A DNA stretch of 64,000 nt from assembly GCF_014384785.1 (NCBI RefSeq), contig NZ_JACRSU010000002.1, positions 62,001 to 126,000 of the forward strand, written 5' to 3'. Under the pieces are notes generated by a model. That model was not told where the DNA came from and ran no database searches. It saw only the letters and a program-made list of their open reading frames with translations. Both the position numbers and the translations under genes were made by a program. The stretch comes from Congzhengia minquanensis (GTDB taxonomy: Bacteria; Bacillota; Clostridia; UBA1381; UBA9506). Below, piece by piece: positions 8,642-18,600 of this stretch; the stretch's first letter is position 1; every line of letters begins with the position of its first letter.

Positions 8642-10326
8642 TATTTCTCCTCACCCTGTTTCCCTTTGCGAATCATCTCTGCTGCCTGAGCGACAGTAGT
8701 TTCTGTTACATTGTCGCCGCCAATCATAAGGGCAATTTCCGATATTTTTTCCTGCTGGTTTAAAAGCTGAATTGTGGTGTTTGTTCTGTTGTTTTCCTGC
8801 AATTTGCTAATTTTAAAATGGTGTTCAGACAGAGAGGCAATCTGCGGCAAATGTGTTACACAAAGCACCTGTTTTTTCTCGGAAATTTCGCGGAGCTTAA
8901 TCCCAACCTTGCCTGCCGCCCTGCCGCTGATGCCTGAGTCGATTTCGTCAAAAATAAGTGTTCCCGCGGCGTCGCCGGCAACCAAAACATTTTTTAACGC
9001 AAGCATAATTCTGGAAAGCTCGCCGCCCGACACAATTTTTGCAAGGGGTTTCGGCGGTTCACCCTGGTTAGCGGACAATAAAAATTCAACCTTGTCCATT
9101 CCGTTTTTACAAAGGGCGCACGGTTCAAAATGAACCGAAAACTTTGCTCCCTCCATATTAAGTTCCGATAGCTCTGCATTGATTTTGGTTTCAATTATTT
9201 TTGCAGCTTTCTGCCTTTTTCCGCGGTTTGTTTTGGCAAGTTCATTTGCCTTTGCCAACAGCTTTTTTATGGTTTCTTCCATTTCCGTTTTTCTTGTTTC
9301 CGAAGTCTGAATGGTTTCAAGCTCCGCCTCTGCCCTTTGGCCGTATTCCAAAATTTCCTCTTCCGAATTTCCATATTTTCGTTTCAGGCGATAAATCAAG
9401 TCCAGCCGTTCTTCAATTTCATCTAACGAGAATTCGCCAGTTCCTGCCTGTTCCAATTTTTCGTGGATTGTCCCTACAATATCCTCTAAGCCATAGAGAA
9501 ATTCCGCCATCTTCTCTGAAACATCATCCATTCCTGCTCCCGATTGCGCGCAGGCTTCCACCGCTCTTTGCGCCTGAGACAAAAAATTATAGGCACACAC
9601 GCCCTCACTATTTTCATACAGCATGTCCAGCGCCAGCGAACAATTTTCCTGAATGGTCTCTTTGTTTTTCACCATGCTGCGTGTTGCTTTCAGTTCCTCT
9701 TCCTCGCCGGGACAAAGAGCAGCCTCGTTGATTTCATTGATTTCGTAATTTAACACATCAATTCTGCGCAGCCGTTCTGTTTCATCTATGTCAAGCGCGC
9801 TGCGTTCCTTTTCGGCCTCCCCTAACGCAGCATATACTTTATCAAATTCATGAAAAGTATCTTTTTCTGAGTCCCGAACAGAAGCATCGAGAAAAGAAAC
9901 ATGGCTTGCGCTGTTTAAAAGTGCCTGGTTGTCGTGCTGGCCATGGACGTTGATTAGGCATTGGCCGATTTCCCGAAGTTTTGAAACGGGAACTGTTTTT
10001 CCGCCTGCTTTACAAATGTTTTTCCCATCAAGAAAAAGCCGCCGGGACACAATCAAGCAGCCTTCTTCATCTGCAGTTACGTCGAGCGTTTCAAGCAGTT
10101 TCACTGTTTCTGGGGTAAGATAAAACAAGCCCTCAACATAGGCATAATTTTCACCGTTTCGGATAATATCTCGTCCAATTCGTTCACCCAAAAGCATGTT
10201 AACCGATCCGATTAAAATTGATTTTCCGGCACCAGTTTCACCAGTTAAAACATTAAAGCCCGTGCCGAAATTTACGTCGGCCTTTTTAATCAGGGCAACA
10301 TTTTCAATGGAAAGATTAAAAAGCAT
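8641..10326 (-). CDS. recN: DNA repair protein RecN (SMC-like ATPase)
   Basis: RecN is an SMC-like ATPase acting early in double-strand break repair. The protein has an N-terminal Walker A (GETGAGKSILI, about residue 30), a long coiled-coil-prone middle rich in Glu, Lys and Leu (about 150-370), and a C-terminal ABC signature with Walker B (VSGGELSRIMLALK, then LIFDEIDSGISG). With the ATG at 10326 it is 561 residues, the normal family length, and starts MLFNLSIENVALI as RecN should. An in-frame TTG at 10335 is too close to the AAAGGA site. It lies directly downstream of argR in the common Firmicutes nadK-argR-recN order. Confidence 0.95.
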   Translation of the reverse strand: MLFNLSIENVALIKKADVNFGTGFNVLTGETGAGKSILIGSVNMLLGERIGRDIIRNGENYAYVEGLFYLTPETVKLLETLDVTADEEGCLIVSRRLFLDGKNICKAGGKTVPVSKLREIGQCLINVHGQHDNQALLNSASHVSFLDASVRDSEKDTFHEFDKVYAALGEAEKERSALDIDETERLRRIDVLNYEINEINEAALCPGEEEELKATRSMVKNKETIQENCSLALDMLYENSEGVCAYNFLSQAQRAVEACAQSGAGMDDVSEKMAEFLYGLEDIVGTIHEKLEQAGTGEFSLDEIEERLDLIYRLKRKYGNSEEEILEYGQRAEAELETIQTSETRKTEMEETIKKLLAKANELAKTNRGKRQKAAKIIETKINAELSELNMEGAKFSVHFEPCALCKNGMDKVEFLLSANQGEPPKPLAKIVSGGELSRIMLALKNVLVAGDAAGTLIFDEIDSGISGRAAGKVGIKLREISEKKQVLCVTHLPQIASLSEHHFKISKLQENNRTNTTIQLLNQQEKISEIALMIGGDNVTETTVAQAAEMIRKGKQGEEK

Positions 10327-10351
10327 ATTCCACAAGTCCTTTCTAGCACAA

Positions 10352-10807
10352 TCAGCTTTTAATCATCAGTTTGATTTTGTCTGCTAAGAACGCTGCGTTT
10401 TTTTCTGTTTTCGTTACGCACAGCAACGTATCGTCGCCGGCAACACAGCCAATGATTTCATCAAAACCCAGCGAATCGATTACAAAGCCAACAGCCTGGG
10501 CCATTCCGGAATGTGTTTTAATCACTACAATATTTATGGCAAACTCAATATTAATAACGGAGCTGACTAAAATGGAATTAAAATTTTTGTCAGCAGAATT
10601 ATTTTCCCGCCCGCCGCTTTGAACATATTTATACACGCCATTGTCGCCTAAAACCTTTACTAACTTCAAATCCTTTATATCCCGCGAAACGGTTGCCTGC
10701 GTAACGTTATAACCGCTGTCAGCCAGCCGTCTTGCCAGTTCTTCCTGTGTGTCAATGCTGTATTTCGCAATTAAATCCAAAATTTTCGTATGCCTGCTCA
10801 GTTTCAT
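10352..10807 (-). CDS. argR: Arginine repressor ArgR/AhrC
   Basis: The 151-residue protein is of family length. The N-terminal winged helix (about 1-70) includes TQEELARRLADSGYNVTQAT followed by VSRDIKDL. The C-terminal domain binds arginine and oligomerises; GTHSGMA-like residues (KTHSGMAQAVGFVID) and the acidic GCVAGDDTLLCV motif are present. ArgR hexamers usually repress arginine synthesis and activate catabolism when arginine is bound. It sits between nadK and recN and is presumably expressed with them. No ARG box was identified in the window. Confidence 0.94.
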   Translation of the reverse strand: MKLSRHTKILDLIAKYSIDTQEELARRLADSGYNVTQATVSRDIKDLKLVKVLGDNGVYKYVQSGGRENNSADKNFNSILVSSVINIEFAINIVVIKTHSGMAQAVGFVIDSLGFDEIIGCVAGDDTLLCVTKTEKNAAFLADKIKLMIKS

Positions 10808-10823
10808 TGAATCAACCCCTTCA

Positions 10824-11666
10824 TCAGCTTTCTTTTTTTACCAGTTTGTTGTGCAGTACACTGAAAAACTTATATCCTTTAAACCGAATTAATTTAAAAT
10901 TCTTCTGGGCAATTTGAATTACCACAGTTTCGTTTCCGGAAAGCTTACCCAAAATTTCACTGTCCGCTGCCACAACAGCTTCATTGTCAATTGCTGCTTT
11001 GCATTTTACCGTAACGGTTTTCTCCGGCGGTACGATAATGGTTCGCGAATACATTTTATGTGGGCAGACAGGCGTTACAATCATGGAATTCAGTGAGGGG
11101 TCTACAATGGGGCCGCCGGCGGATAGCGAATATGCGGTAGAGCCGGTGGGGGTTGCAATGATGATGCCGTCTGCCTTAAAATCGTCGACATATTCATCGT
11201 CAATGAAAATATCTAAATCCAATATTTTCAGGGTTGAACTTGCCCGTGTTACAACAATGTCGTTCAGCGCAGTGGTCTCTTTTCCGTCTAACAGGACCGC
11301 ATGAAGCATCATTCTCTCTTCTATTTCATAATCTCCGGCAAAAAGCTTGTTTAATCCTTCTTCAATTTCTTCCCGCTCAATTTCGGCTAAAAAGCCTAGA
11401 CGTCCTAAATTAATTCCAATTACGGGAAGGTTTAAATTTGACGCTTCCTTAGCAACGGACAAAAGCGTTCCATCTCCGCCCAAAACCAAAATAACATCCA
11501 TGCCGGCATATTCATTTTCACTGATCTTTTTTGCGTTTTTAACGCTGGCACCGCGGTGCTTTCCATCAATAAAGAGGTTGGCCCTGGTACCAATCAGCTC
11601 TGAAACTTGATTTGCTAAAACGTATCCTGGGTCCTTTTGTTCATTTATCACGAGTAATATGTTCAA
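10824..11666 (-). CDS. nadK: NAD kinase
   Basis: NAD kinase phosphorylates NAD to make NADP. The 280-residue protein carries the diagnostic LVLGGDGTLLSVAKE motif (about residue 60), INLGRLGFLAEI, and the glycine-rich ATPTGSTAYSLSAGGPIVDP segment. The start codon is TTG at 11666, the only reasonable start: AAAGGG lies 10 nt upstream and the protein then begins MNILLVINEQKDPG. It is the first gene of the nadK-argR-recN-mreB-like run and has its own promoter. Confidence 0.94.
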   Translation of the reverse strand: MNILLVINEQKDPGYVLANQVSELIGTRANLFIDGKHRGASVKNAKKISENEYAGMDVILVLGGDGTLLSVAKEASNLNLPVIGINLGRLGFLAEIEREEIEEGLNKLFAGDYEIEERMMLHAVLLDGKETTALNDIVVTRASSTLKILDLDIFIDDEYVDDFKADGIIIATPTGSTAYSLSAGGPIVDPSLNSMIVTPVCPHKMYSRTIIVPPEKTVTVKCKAAIDNEAVVAADSEILGKLSGNETVVIQIAQKNFKLIRFKGYKFFSVLHNKLVKKES

Positions 11667-11708
11667 GTATAATCAACCCTTTTTTATAAATATGCATTTA
11701 TATTGTAT

Positions 11709-11737
11709 ATTATATTAGAATAATGCAAATTTAGCAA
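11709..11737 (-). promoter_or_regulatory. Sigma-A promoter for nadK-argR-recN
   Basis: On the minus strand TTGCTA (11732-11737), a 17-bp spacer and a perfect TATAAT (11709-11714), 43 bp upstream of the nadK TTG. There is no TGn extension. Confidence 0.7.
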
Positions 11738-11749
11738 GGGTTATTTAAA

Positions 11750-11790
11750 AAAATACAAAAAAATACGGCGGGTAAGTTTGCCCGCCGTAT
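11750..11790 (-). terminator. Intrinsic terminator of the secreted beta-helix gene cluster
   Basis: On the minus strand a GC-rich stem (ATACGGCGGG pairing with CCCGCCGTAT, 11763-11790) is followed by a T-rich tract. It lies 12 bp after the stop of the last beta-helix gene. Confidence 0.85.
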
Positions 11791-11802
11791 ATAAATTTGC
11801 CT

Positions 11803-14800
11803 TTACGGAACTACAACAGTACCTTCAAATGTCCGTTCCACTTCATTGTCCATAAACGCCACTTTAATTTTTGTGGTACCGGAGGAATGGGCTGTCAGTT
11901 CGCCGTTTGCATTTACACTGACAATATCAGGATTGTCGCTTTTAAAAGCTTTTGCCACATTGCTAATATCATAACGTACCATTTTGCTGGTTGTGGGAAT
12001 GTAAGAGAGTGAAATTGTGTCTCCTACTTCCATTTTAAATTCAGCAGGGAAATAAACCTCCTGCAAGCCAAAATCAAAATTATCCCGGTAGGGTTCCCGA
12101 ACGCCAGACTGTGCAATAATTTTTTGTGCTTCTTCCGGCCAATCCGCATTTGGATACACATGCGGGTCCTGATACTGAATGTCTGTTCCGTTATTTAACT
12201 TTTCCGCCGTGGTGCTGTAATTATTATCGCCATATACAATATTGTTAATTGTATTAATATGAATATGCGTCCACCGTGCGGCAACATTGCTGGAGCCTTT
12301 TCCCTTCCAAACCGGGTGCTGGGTCTGGTCTACCACATTGTTGTCTAAAAGCCAATAAGACGACCCTTCATCAGGATACAGAACTCCAAACATGTTCCCA
12401 ATATCATAACAGTAATTTCCACACATTTCGTTTAAATTGTCCAGCGACCCTCCGGTGTGCCCTAACGTATAAATAGCACCGCCGTCAAACATAATCGTGT
12501 TCAAAATCTTATGCAGATAATTGTTATTAATGTTTAAATTCACTGTTCCAGACTCAGCTTTGCTGCCCCAGCCCCAACCGGTATGAACACTGGAATACGC
12601 AGTGCTGTAAACCTCGTTGTTGCAAATATTCATATGTTTGGGGAAAGCAGCAGTAATGGCCGCTCCAGCCCTAAACTCAACTGATATGTCATGAATATAG
12701 TTATCCGTCACATTGTTGTTAATCTGATAATACTTTTCCTCCTTTGGCGCCCGTGCATGCTGCCATGTTGCATCTCCAACAAAAATTGCGCCTCCAGAGG
12801 TGTCGTAAATCTCGTTTCCAACAAAATCACAATTCTGAACCGCTTCCAGCATTTTTACAGCCGTTTGCCCAATCTTAGAAATTTTACAATTATAAAAATT
12901 TACATTGTGAACGTTTGTCAACTCAATTGCACCGGGAATAAAACCGCTTGTCGTTGCAGTGCTTCCCCCGTTGTTTTGACCATCTGCAAACCCGCTTGCA
13001 TTCGGCGCCGTCCATGTGGTGTGTTCAAAAGAAATTCCGTCAAACGTAATATTTTTCATTGGTTCCTCGGCCGTTCCAGTAATTGACATCAGCGATTCAT
13101 CGCACGGGATAACAACCTCTGCCGTACTCATATCCTCATAGTCTCTCGGGATATAATAAAGCTTGCCAAAGGTTTTGTCAATATAAAATTCTCCGCCTTC
13201 GTCTAATAGCTCAAAGGCATTTTCATAATATTCCGGAACGGTGGGAACCGTATTTCCACCGTTCATGCGGATATTCCACAAACTTTCGTTTAGCTTCAGT
13301 GTCACGAGCTGCGTCTCTTCATCAAACGAAGCCGACTCCACCACAAATCTGGGATTGGTCCAGTTTTCATAGAACACCAGTTCCAGCTCGTTTATTTTTT
13401 TATAATCGAGCAGGGATGTGTCTGTGGTCGTAACGCCAACGCCGCCTTTTCCAAGATTAACGCAGTTTTCAAGCTTGCCTTCACTTCTGGCACGCACTGC
13501 GCGCACCCCATTCACATAAATTTGTCTGCTGTTTAATGCAACAGTGCCCAAATTTCTGATATTAGCCTGGTAAATGTTTTTTTCCGAATTGTAAAGCGTA
13601 AACTCGGTTACCTGTTTTCCCTCAGAAACAACTGCTTCGCCGGGCTTAAAAGAGGTATATGTGATGCTGACATTATCTGCGCAGGGTGTGTTGACCTTCG
13701 TAAAATCAAAACCCGCATAAACTCCGGGCATCATAACAATGCAAAGGTTGAGTGCGCTGTCGCTCTGTATCGCATCGTTCATCAAGCTACGCGCTTTTGT
13801 TCTTCCGTGAGCCATTGTTTTAAACGGCTCGTGGAATGTGCCAGGGGCCTTTGATGAGTTAATGCCATTCTCCGGATCTACATAAATAATTTCATCATAT
13901 ATCGTTTTTGTAAACTCCTTTGCGGCTCTTACAGGTGCAAAAGACTGTGCGTCCCAAAGGAAAACTTTCGATTTTTCTGCCAGCAAATCGTTCGCAATGC
14001 TCAGTTTTATTTCGCTGGTTCTCTGCGCCTGCACCGTTTCCTGCGTATTGTTAATGGACAACAGCTTTCCATCGTCATCGTAAAGTGCGATGCTTGCCAA
14101 CACGTTGCGGCTGGCTTCTCCGCCTTGATATGTGACCGTCGCGTCAAGCGTTTCCATTTCATCTACCCAGATGGACGTGTCGTAATTTGCGCGAATTATT
14201 TCTTTTTCGTCAAATTGAGAATTACTGAGATACACTTCCTTGGCCGAACCTGCTAAGCCCCATGCATCCACTGCAACATATTCCGCTTTATAAGTGCCCT
14301 CAACGCTCTCAGGCGAGTAATATTTTACGGTTTCGCCATTATTTAAAAAGCCGCTTTTTACAATTACAAATCCATTGCCATAGGGAGCTAAGATACGATA
14401 CCATGCCCCAACAGAATTCAGATATCCGTTAACAGATAGAATAACGGCAGAATTCTCAAAAGAATCCCCATAGAACTGTGTATTTACATCAACCTCATAG
14501 GAATTCGGCACTTCTTCAATGACAAGTTCATCCACACAGTAATCTAAAACATCCGTTGCCTTGTTTCCAACTCTAAAATAAATGGTTGGCAGACCTACGT
14601 CCGTCGTAGCTGCGGTACATTGATAAATAAACTCGTGTTTTGTCCAAGTGGATTGAATGGTCGGATGCTGCGAATCCGAGGGCTGTGCATATAAAGGGGC
14701 CGCGGGGTCGGTTCTTCTGCTTCTATCAATCGCCAGCTGAATTACTAAACCTTCCGTCGTTTCGTCATTTGCTTTGGCCCAAAAAGACACCTTATATTTT

Positions 14801-15567
14801 CTTCCGACTCTTAAATCAGCATCCTGGCTGACATTTGCCCAGGTTCTTCCGTTGGCAACAACATGAAGAGAACCTTTTGTGCCTGCGGCGCCCTCTCCAA
14901 CAGAAATAGTTACAGCTCTTTTGTTGTAGCTTAAATTATTTATTTCTTCCTGCGTATCAAAGGAGGAATATTGAACAAGGTTCCCCTCTTTCACAACGGT
15001 GCTGTCAAACTCAGGCGTTATCAGAATTTCATCGAGGAAATAGACAGAAGTGCTCACAGAGAAAAATTCCAGATATCCAATGCCCACCGAACCAGATTCG
15101 CCGGAAAAGGAACCAGTAATCTTTTTCCAACCGTCCGGTGCAGCCTTGGTGTTCATTATCACTTCCTGGGAGGAATACGTTCCACTTTCCATCTTGCTCC
15201 AAATTTTCACTCGAACATTCGATAAGTTTATATCTTTTGTCAAGAGACTCATTTGATATTGAATGCCGCTCTTGGCGCCAAATAAGACATAAACACTGTG
15301 ACTGCCGGAGGAGGGCGTAACCAGCAGTGAACCTGAGCTAATTCCCCGATTTGTTTGGTCAACAGACAAACGCGCGCCGTTTACAGCAACGCTTTCCGGA
15401 AGTGTTTTGGTTTCGAAATCTTCTGTCACTGCCTGGGGATAGGGCCTCTGTTCATCAAACGGATTGCCAGCAGCAGATACCGCAAATGAACCGGCCAGCG
15501 GGCCCGTGCTGGCCAATAGGAAAGACAGCACAATTGAGAATACCTTTTTCACCTTGCTATTCAACAC
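11803..15567 (-). CDS. Secreted right-handed beta-helix protein with carbohydrate-binding-like and Big2-like domains
   Basis: The 1254-residue protein has a signal peptide (about 1-33, basic start then SIVLSFLLASTG, cleavage near AVSAAG). Two jelly-roll modules like CBM4/9 follow (about 40-180 and 195-350; KYKVSFWAKAN is typical), then a beta-sandwich linker. A beta-helix domain begins at IIYVDPENG near 580 and carries conserved blocks RQIYVNGVRAVRARSEG, PDEGSSYW and RWTHIHINTINNI. The end is Big2-like. The blocks recall GH141-type glycosidases, so an extracellular polysaccharide-active enzyme is likely, but substrate is unknown. The start is unclear: GTG 15567 overlaps the ribosome site, and GTG 15552 is possible. 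It is a paralogue of the next two genes. Confidence 0.8.
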   Translation of the reverse strand: MLNSKVKKVFSIVLSFLLASTGPLAGSFAVSAAGNPFDEQRPYPQAVTEDFETKTLPESVAVNGARLSVDQTNRGISSGSLLVTPSSGSHSVYVLFGAKSGIQYQMSLLTKDINLSNVRVKIWSKMESGTYSSQEVIMNTKAAPDGWKKITGSFSGESGSVGIGYLEFFSVSTSVYFLDEILITPEFDSTVVKEGNLVQYSSFDTQEEINNLSYNKRAVTISVGEGAAGTKGSLHVVANGRTWANVSQDADLRVGRKYKVSFWAKANDETTEGLVIQLAIDRSRRTDPAAPLYAQPSDSQHPTIQSTWTKHEFIYQCTAATTDVGLPTIYFRVGNKATDVLDYCVDELVIEEVPNSYEVDVNTQFYGDSFENSAVILSVNGYLNSVGAWYRILAPYGNGFVIVKSGFLNNGETVKYYSPESVEGTYKAEYVAVDAWGLAGSAKEVYLSNSQFDEKEIIRANYDTSIWVDEMETLDATVTYQGGEASRNVLASIALYDDDGKLLSINNTQETVQAQRTSEIKLSIANDLLAEKSKVFLWDAQSFAPVRAAKEFTKTIYDEIIYVDPENGINSSKAPGTFHEPFKTMAHGRTKARSLMNDAIQSDSALNLCIVMMPGVYAGFDFTKVNTPCADNVSITYTSFKPGEAVVSEGKQVTEFTLYNSEKNIYQANIRNLGTVALNSRQIYVNGVRAVRARSEGKLENCVNLGKGGVGVTTTDTSLLDYKKINELELVFYENWTNPRFVVESASFDEETQLVTLKLNESLWNIRMNGGNTVPTVPEYYENAFELLDEGGEFYIDKTFGKLYYIPRDYEDMSTAEVVIPCDESLMSITGTAEEPMKNITFDGISFEHTTWTAPNASGFADGQNNGGSTATTSGFIPGAIELTNVHNVNFYNCKISKIGQTAVKMLEAVQNCDFVGNEIYDTSGGAIFVGDATWQHARAPKEEKYYQINNNVTDNYIHDISVEFRAGAAITAAFPKHMNICNNEVYSTAYSSVHTGWGWGSKAESGTVNLNINNNYLHKILNTIMFDGGAIYTLGHTGGSLDNLNEMCGNYCYDIGNMFGVLYPDEGSSYWLLDNNVVDQTQHPVWKGKGSSNVAARWTHIHINTINNIVYGDNNYSTTAEKLNNGTDIQYQDPHVYPNADWPEEAQKIIAQSGVREPYRDNFDFGLQEVYFPAEFKMEVGDTISLSYIPTTSKMVRYDISNVAKAFKSDNPDIVSVNANGELTAHSSGTTKIKVAFMDNEVERTFEGTVVVP

Positions 15568-15581
15568 CTTTCTTTATGTTT

Positions 15582-15618
15582 GAGGTTTCGCTGCGCTTTC
15601 ATAGCGCAGCGAAACCTC
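15582..15618. repeat. Perfect 15-bp inverted repeat between two beta-helix genes
   Basis: GAGGTTTCGCTGCGC (15582-15596) pairs perfectly with 15604-15618 around a 7-nt loop. On the transcribed minus strand no T tract follows, so it is not an ordinary terminator. An mRNA-stabilising or attenuating hairpin is more likely. Confidence 0.7.
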
Positions 15619-15629
15619 TTTTGAAACGA

Positions 15630-18600
15630 TTAAACTACGTTTACTTTACACTCAAACACGCGTTCAATTCCATTCTCAACAAAAACAAGCTCAATTTTTG
15701 CCGTTCCCACAGACACGCCCGTAATGATTCCATTTGTGTTCACCGTTGCAATTTCTGGATTTTTTGACCTATACACACAGGTGAGTCCAGTTGCATCATA
15801 AAACAGTTTTTTGCTTGTGGTTGGCACGAAATTAATTCCTGCCGTGCTTCCCTGCTCCACTGTGATTTCTTCGGCTGTGTAAACCTCCTGAAGGCCAAAC
15901 CTGAAGTTATCGCGGTAATTTTCCCGGATACCGGATTCCGAGATCAAAGTCCGCGCTTCCTGAGGCCAATCGGCATTGGGATAATACAGAGGCTCTTCAA
16001 AATCAATATCTGTTCCGTTATTCAGTTTCGCTGTTGTTGTGCTATAGTTGTTGGAATAGTGGATATTATTAATGGTATTAATATGGATATGTGTCCACCT
16101 AGCAACAATGGAATCGCTTCCCTCCTCGGCGCTGCCCTTGCCATACCAAAGCGGATGCTCTGTTTGGTCTACCACATTATCTTTAATGAGCCAATAGGAG
16201 GAACCCTCGTCCGGGTATAGAACGCCATACCGGTTTCCGATGTCATAACAATAATTTCCACACATTTCGTTCATATTTTCCAGCGAGCCGCCGGTATGCC
16301 CCAAGGTGTAAATGCCGCCGCCGTCATATATTTTCGTGTTTAAAATTTTGTGGAGGTAGTTATTGTTAATATGCAGGTTCACAGTGCCGGACTCTGCCGT
16401 GCTGCCCCAGCCCCAGCCGGTGTGAACGGCGGAATAGCTGGTGTTGTAAACCTCGTTGTTGCAGATATTCATGTTTTTCGGGTAGGCCGCGGATATTGCC
16501 GCGCCGCCCCTGAATTCAACAGAAATATCATGAATATAGTTATCTGTAACGTTGTTGTTAATTTGATAATATTTTGCATCATGGGGCGCCCGTGCATAAG
16601 TCCAAGTCGGTTCGCCCACAAAAACTGCGCCGCCGGAAGTATCGTAAACTTCGTTTCCAACAAAATCACAGTTTTGAATGGCTTCCATCATCTTTACACC
16701 TGTCTGACCAATTTTGGAAAAATCGCAATTGTAGAAATCTACATTATGAACGTTTTTCAGTTCAACCGCGCCGGGAATAAAGCCAGTTCGGGTTGCAGTT
16801 GTCGGGTTGTTGTTCTGGTTGTCTACATAGCCGTAACCGTTTGCATCATTCCATGTGGAATATTCAAAAGATATTCCGCGGAAAGTGATGTTTTTCACGG
16901 GATTTTCTGCCGTTCCTGTAAGCGACATGATACGCTCTGCAACCGGCATGGTAACCTTAGCCGTGGCCATGTTTTCATAGGCCCTGGGTTTATAATATAA
17001 ATACCCGTCATATTTATCAAGATAAAACTCGCCCTCGCTATCTAACAGCTCATAGGCGTTTTCATAATATTCCGGAACGGTGGGAACGCAGTTACCCTTG
17101 TTCATCAGCCTCGTCCAGGGGTCGGCGTTTAATGTGAGCGTAACAACACCTGTGGACGGATCCAGTTCTGCCGACTGAACACAGCACCGCGGATTGGTCC
17201 AGTTCTCATAAAACACCATTTCCACATCCTGCAAATGCTCATAGGTTAAAAATGACGTATCTGTTGTCGTAAGCCCTGCTCCGCCTTTTCCTAAATTCAC
17301 AGCGTTTGCAAGCCTGCCTTCACTTCTGGCGCGAATTGCCCGTACGCCATTGACATAAAGCTGTCTGGAATCCACATCCGTTCCAACGCTGGCACGGTAT
17401 ATGTTTTTATTCGCATCAAACAGTTCAAAACCCGTAATTTCCTGCCCGCCAGTGATTTTAGCTTCACCCGGCTTATAAGAAATGTAGAAAATGTTCACAT
17501 TGTTTGAGCTGTCGTCGCCTGTTAGGGCAAACTCGCCGCCTGCCACACTGTATTCGCCGGGCATGAGGATTGCATAAACATCACCAGTGAACCCAGCCGC
17601 TATTTTATCGTTTATCATCGACTTTGCTTTCGAAAGCGTTCCCACCGGCGCGCTGAACGTTCCAGCGTTTAAATCATCTCCGTTTTCGGGATCAATAAAG
17701 ATTTTATCTGCCGATGTAAGCTTTTCAACCTCTTTGGGCTGTCGGATATTTGTTGTGGAGTTCGGCTCCCAAACAAATAATTTTGCCGACTGTGCGCCCG
17801 TTTCATTGGTTTTGCTGATGTGAACCACAGTCGTTGCCTCTGCCGCAACAGAGCTTGCCTGTTCCGACACTGAAAGCTGATTGCCGCTTGCGTCGTAAAA
17901 CGCCAGCCCCACCGTAAATTCACGCGGGTCTGAGCCGCCCTGGAATGTGACGGTTGCGTCAAGCGACGCCATATCGTCCGTCCAGATGGAGGTGTCAAAG
18001 TCTGCAATAATTCTTTCCTGCCGCTTAATATAATCCGCTATGCATGCCATTTCATTTGTCGCTCCAATAACACCATATGGGTCCGCTGCATTGTACTGCA
18101 GTTTTAATCCGTCAGGAGCAGCACCTTCAAAATCAAACTGTGCTGTTTCATTGACGCTTAGATACCCACTGTCAATGATCGCATAATCTTCCCCAAAGGG
18201 TGCCATTAACCGGTAATAAGCGCCGACGGCATTTCCTTTTTTTGCAAAGCCGAATTTTGCCACGTTGTTCGAAAATTCATTTAAAACAAAGTTTGGCTGT
18301 GCATCGATCGAATAAGAATTTTCAATTTCGACGATGGAAAGTTCATCAATAACATAATGGAACGTTTCCGTGCTGGCACTTCCAATTCTAAAGTATATCT
18401 TTGGAACAGAGGTGTCTGTGGTTGCCGTCATGTCCTGATAAAGAATGGTATATTTCACCCAATCTGCAGTTAAAAGCTTGTTGTCATTGTCCCGCAAATG
18501 CTGATACTGCGGAGCAGCCGGGTCTGTGCGCTGGCCTCTGTCTAAAATAAAATCAATGGTTTTTCCAACCGTCTCTGAATCCAGTGCCTTTGCCCAGAAA

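Noticed and set aside
16350..17000. Long open frame on the plus strand opposite a beta-helix gene
   Set aside because: The minus-strand gene has a signal peptide, paralogues and conserved motifs; the plus-strand frame is a shadow with no ribosome site and no recognisable motif. The same applies to 37138-37788.
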